A stretch of DNA of 19,951 nt from Flavobacterium sp. (GTDB lineage Bacteria; Bacteroidota; Bacteroidia; Flavobacteriales; Flavobacteriaceae): contig JALRGZ010000338.1 in assembly GCA_023253295.1 (NCBI GenBank), forward strand, positions 1 through 19,951, read 5' to 3'. The notes beneath the pieces were generated by a model. That model was not told the origin of the DNA. It did not search any database and saw nothing but the letters and a program-made list of their open reading frames with translations. This document shows positions 17,859-19,951 of this stretch, one piece after another (the stretch's first letter is position 1; each line of letters opens with the position of its first letter). The translations under genes were made by a program, and so were the position numbers.

Positions 17859-19282
17859 TGAAAACTAAAAAAATATTTTGCATTGTAATCTTATTATTAG
17901 GAGTTTTTGGTTGTTCTACTAATAAAAATACTGTTATGGTAAAACATAATAAGAACGCAAAACCTAATATATTAATTATTCATGTTGACGATCTAGGTTT
18001 TCATGATTTAAGTATAAATGGTTCTAAAATTTATCAAACCCCAAACATTGATGAACTGGCTAAAGAATCTGTTCAGTTTCAAAATGCCTATGCAAATTAT
18101 CCAAGATGCGTGCCCTCAAGATATGCGATGCTTACCGGAGATTATCCTATTTATAAAGGCGAAGTTCCTGATGATGGTTTTGAAATGAACACTGTGCCAT
18201 TTGAAAAAAATTATGTAAAAAATATAAAAGCAGCGGGTTATCAAACCGCTTATTTTGGTAAATGGCATTTGGGAGAAGGAGAAAGCAGTCCTAAAGCATT
18301 TGGATTTGATACAACTTTTGCCGCCGGAAAAGCAGGTTCGCCTATAAGTTATATTTATCCTTTTAATGTGAGCAAAGGAAAAAATGCTCCGGAAAAAGAT
18401 CCAATCACCGATGTAGATGAAATTGGAAAAGAAGGTGATTATTTAACGGATCTTCTTACCAATCAAGTACTACAATACATTCAGAATAGAGATAAATCGA
18501 AACCGTTTATGGCTATGTTAGCTTTTTATGCGGTGCATCAACCTTTAGAAGCAAAAAAAGAAGATACCGAACGCAATCAAAAAGAAATTGATGCTTTTAA
18601 TTTTGGCAGTCAACCTGAATATATAGCCGAAGGTACAGGTCGAACTAAAATGCGTCAGGATAATGCCGTTTATGCTGCTATGGTAGAGAATATGGATGAA
18701 AATGTAGGGAAGATTCTTCGATTACTTAAAAAGTTGGAAATAGAAGAAAATACAATAGTCGTTTTTTCTTCTGATCATGGCGGATTGTCTAATGATGGAA
18801 CTAAAAAAAGGGATTTGGCAACATCCAATTATCCATTACGTGCCGGAAAAGGATGGCTGTATGAAGGCGGTATCAAAGTGCCTTTGTTTGTAAAATGGAA
18901 GAATCATTTTGAACCGCTTGTAAATAATAAATCATTAATCCTGTTAATGGATGTTTTTCCAACTGTACTTGATTTAACAACCCATAAAAAATTAAATACA
19001 AGTGGTAAAAGCTTTTTACCGGTAATTACTAAAACTGAAGAATGGGATAATAGAATGGTTTACTGGCATTCTGAAAAAGCCAGACCTACACAAACAGGCG
19101 ATACAAAATCGTCGGCTATTCGAGTAGGGAATTACAAGCTAATTAATTGGTATGAAAAAGGAATTACCGAATTGTACGACCTTTCAAATGATCCTTATGA
19201 GACCAAGAATATCATAGCCGAAAAACCACAAGTAGCGAAAGAACTACTGGATAAATTGAACGATTGGAAATCCCGATTTTAA
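17858..19282 (+). CDS. Sulfatase 4: S1 sulfatase with C-V-P-S-R site, lipoprotein
   Basis: A 474-residue S1 sulfatase and the paralogue of sulfatase 3. The signal peptide ends in lipobox V-F-G-C, so C19 is probably lipidated. The formylglycine site is C84 in P-R-C-V-P-S-R, followed by a normal Thr-Gly (M-L-T-G-D-Y). Metal ligands are D44-D45 (V-D-D-L-G) and D306-H307 (S-S-D-H-G-G); F-G-K-W-H-L-G is intact. Unlike sulfatase 3 it has no charged tail and ends right after the fold. Its ATG overlaps the GH10 stop in a TAATG, which implies translational coupling of a backbone hydrolase and a sulfatase. It likely removes sulfate from a position or oligomer length related to, but different from, that of sulfatase 3; this is inference. 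Confidence 0.94.
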   Translation: MKTKKIFCIVILLLGVFGCSTNKNTVMVKHNKNAKPNILIIHVDDLGFHDLSINGSKIYQTPNIDELAKESVQFQNAYANYPRCVPSRYAMLTGDYPIYKGEVPDDGFEMNTVPFEKNYVKNIKAAGYQTAYFGKWHLGEGESSPKAFGFDTTFAAGKAGSPISYIYPFNVSKGKNAPEKDPITDVDEIGKEGDYLTDLLTNQVLQYIQNRDKSKPFMAMLAFYAVHQPLEAKKEDTERNQKEIDAFNFGSQPEYIAEGTGRTKMRQDNAVYAAMVENMDENVGKILRLLKKLEIEENTIVVFSSDHGGLSNDGTKKRDLATSNYPLRAGKGWLYEGGIKVPLFVKWKNHFEPLVNNKSLILLMDVFPTVLDLTTHKKLNTSGKSFLPVITKTEEWDNRMVYWHSEKARPTQTGDTKSSAIRVGNYKLINWYEKGITELYDLSNDPYETKNIIAEKPQVAKELLDKLNDWKSRF

Positions 19283-19296
19283 ACAAAACAAATTCA

Positions 19297-19951
19297 ATGA
19301 AATTTAAAATTTTTTATACTTTTTTTTCTCTCATTTTAATGAGTGGTGTTACGGCACAGGAAATTCCTTATGGAGGTACTAATAGCATCGATACAGATAA
19401 ATTAAAATACGTTAGATTGTCTAAAGAAGAAGGCGAACTAAATTATGCAATAGTTGATAACAAAGCATTGTTTACAGTTAGTACTTTCAAACAACCCAAT
19501 TTTGTTTACAATCTTGGGGTGCGTATTCCATTGATTGCTAAAGAAGTTGAGGCTAATCAACCATTATTGCTAACTTTTAAGGCCAGAACCTTAGAATCAA
19601 GTTTGGAAACAGCTGAGGCCAAAGTATCCTGGATTTATAAGCAATCGGAATCATCAGATCCTAAAGATGTCGTTGAAAGATCGGTGAGTTTGTCATCAGA
19701 ATGGAAAAACTATTATTTACCATTTAAAGCACTTAAATCATCCAAAGGAAATGAGGTGCTTTCTATGCTTTTTGGTTTTACCCCTCAGAAATTTGAAATC
19801 AAAGACATTCAGTTTTTACAATACCCACTGTCTTTTGATTTTGAAAAATTACCCAAAACAAAAATTACTTATCCAGGTATGGAAAGTAATGCAGCCTGGA
19901 GAATTGAGGCAGAGAAAAATATTGAAGCTATTCGAAAAGGGAACTTTGAAA
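19297..19951 (+). CDS. Secreted multidomain GH10-type protein, N-terminal part (runs off the window)
   Basis: An open frame starts at the ATG at 19297, 14 bp after the sulfatase 4 stop, and continues without a stop for 218 codons to the edge. It begins with a signal peptide ending V-T-A|Q (residues 1-20), followed by a beta-rich region of about 160 residues that looks like a galactose-binding-type/CBM4_9-like sandwich (L-L-L-T-F-K-A-R, W-K-N-Y-Y-L-P-F-K, then a closing segment about D-I-Q-F-L-Q-Y). The last visible stretch, A-W-R-I-E-A-E-K-N-I-E-A-I-R-K-G-N-F, matches the R-I-x-x-I-R-K-G-D/N linker that precedes the catalytic domain in many multidomain GH10 proteins. I therefore infer a second GH10 enzyme with an N-terminal binding domain. 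The catalytic domain is outside the window, so the family call is provisional. Confidence 0.7.
   Translation, partial: MKFKIFYTFFSLILMSGVTAQEIPYGGTNSIDTDKLKYVRLSKEEGELNYAIVDNKALFTVSTFKQPNFVYNLGVRIPLIAKEVEANQPLLLTFKARTLESSLETAEAKVSWIYKQSESSDPKDVVERSVSLSSEWKNYYLPFKALKSSKGNEVLSMLFGFTPQKFEIKDIQFLQYPLSFDFEKLPKTKITYPGMESNAAWRIEAEKNIEAIRKGNFE

Overview
The window reads as one polysaccharide-utilisation locus (PUL) of a marine-type member of the Bacteroidota, most likely the Flavobacteriia. The support is a low-GC sequence, a SusC/SusD pair, a hybrid two-component regulator, Bacteroidota-style lipoprotein signals, A-rich translation starts with little Shine-Dalgarno signal, and many secreted sulfatases. 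Every recognised gene is on the + strand.

Layout. Bases 2-226 are the C-terminal end of a formylglycine-generating enzyme (FGE), which converts the active-site cysteine of sulfatases to formylglycine. At 376-4269 is a complete hybrid two-component system regulator (HTCS: sensor propellers, histidine kinase, receiver and AraC-type DNA-binding domain in one protein), closed by a strong intrinsic terminator at 4280-4322. After a 136-bp leader an apparently continuous operon begins and runs off the right edge: susC (4459-7626), susD (7639-9342), a GH3 glycosidase (9359-11734), sulfatase 1 (11736-13349), sulfatase 2 (13362-15077), sulfatase 3 (15168-16673), a divergent GH10 enzyme (16752-17858), sulfatase 4 (17858-19282), and the 5' part of a second, multidomain GH10-type protein (19297 to the edge). 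Most junctions are 1-16 bp or overlap; the larger gaps are 90 bp (with a long hairpin at 15090-15127) and 78 bp.

Proposed joint action (inference). SusC/SusD import oligosaccharides of a sulfated polymer; GH10 enzymes cut the backbone; four type-I sulfatases, all with an intact C-x-P-S-R maturation motif, remove sulfate at different positions; the GH3 enzyme releases terminal sugars; the HTCS senses a breakdown product and switches on the operon; the FGE matures the sulfatases. The gene set points to a sulfated xylan or another beta-linked sulfated glycan. The GH10 protein keeps both catalytic glutamates but lacks the usual xylan-binding motifs around subsites -1 and -2, so the substrate may not be ordinary xylan.

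No RNA genes, insertion sequences, CRISPR arrays or phage genes were seen. No gene-free stretch exceeds 300 bp: 227-375 and 4270-4458 are the longest, and the second carries the terminator and the presumed operon promoter.
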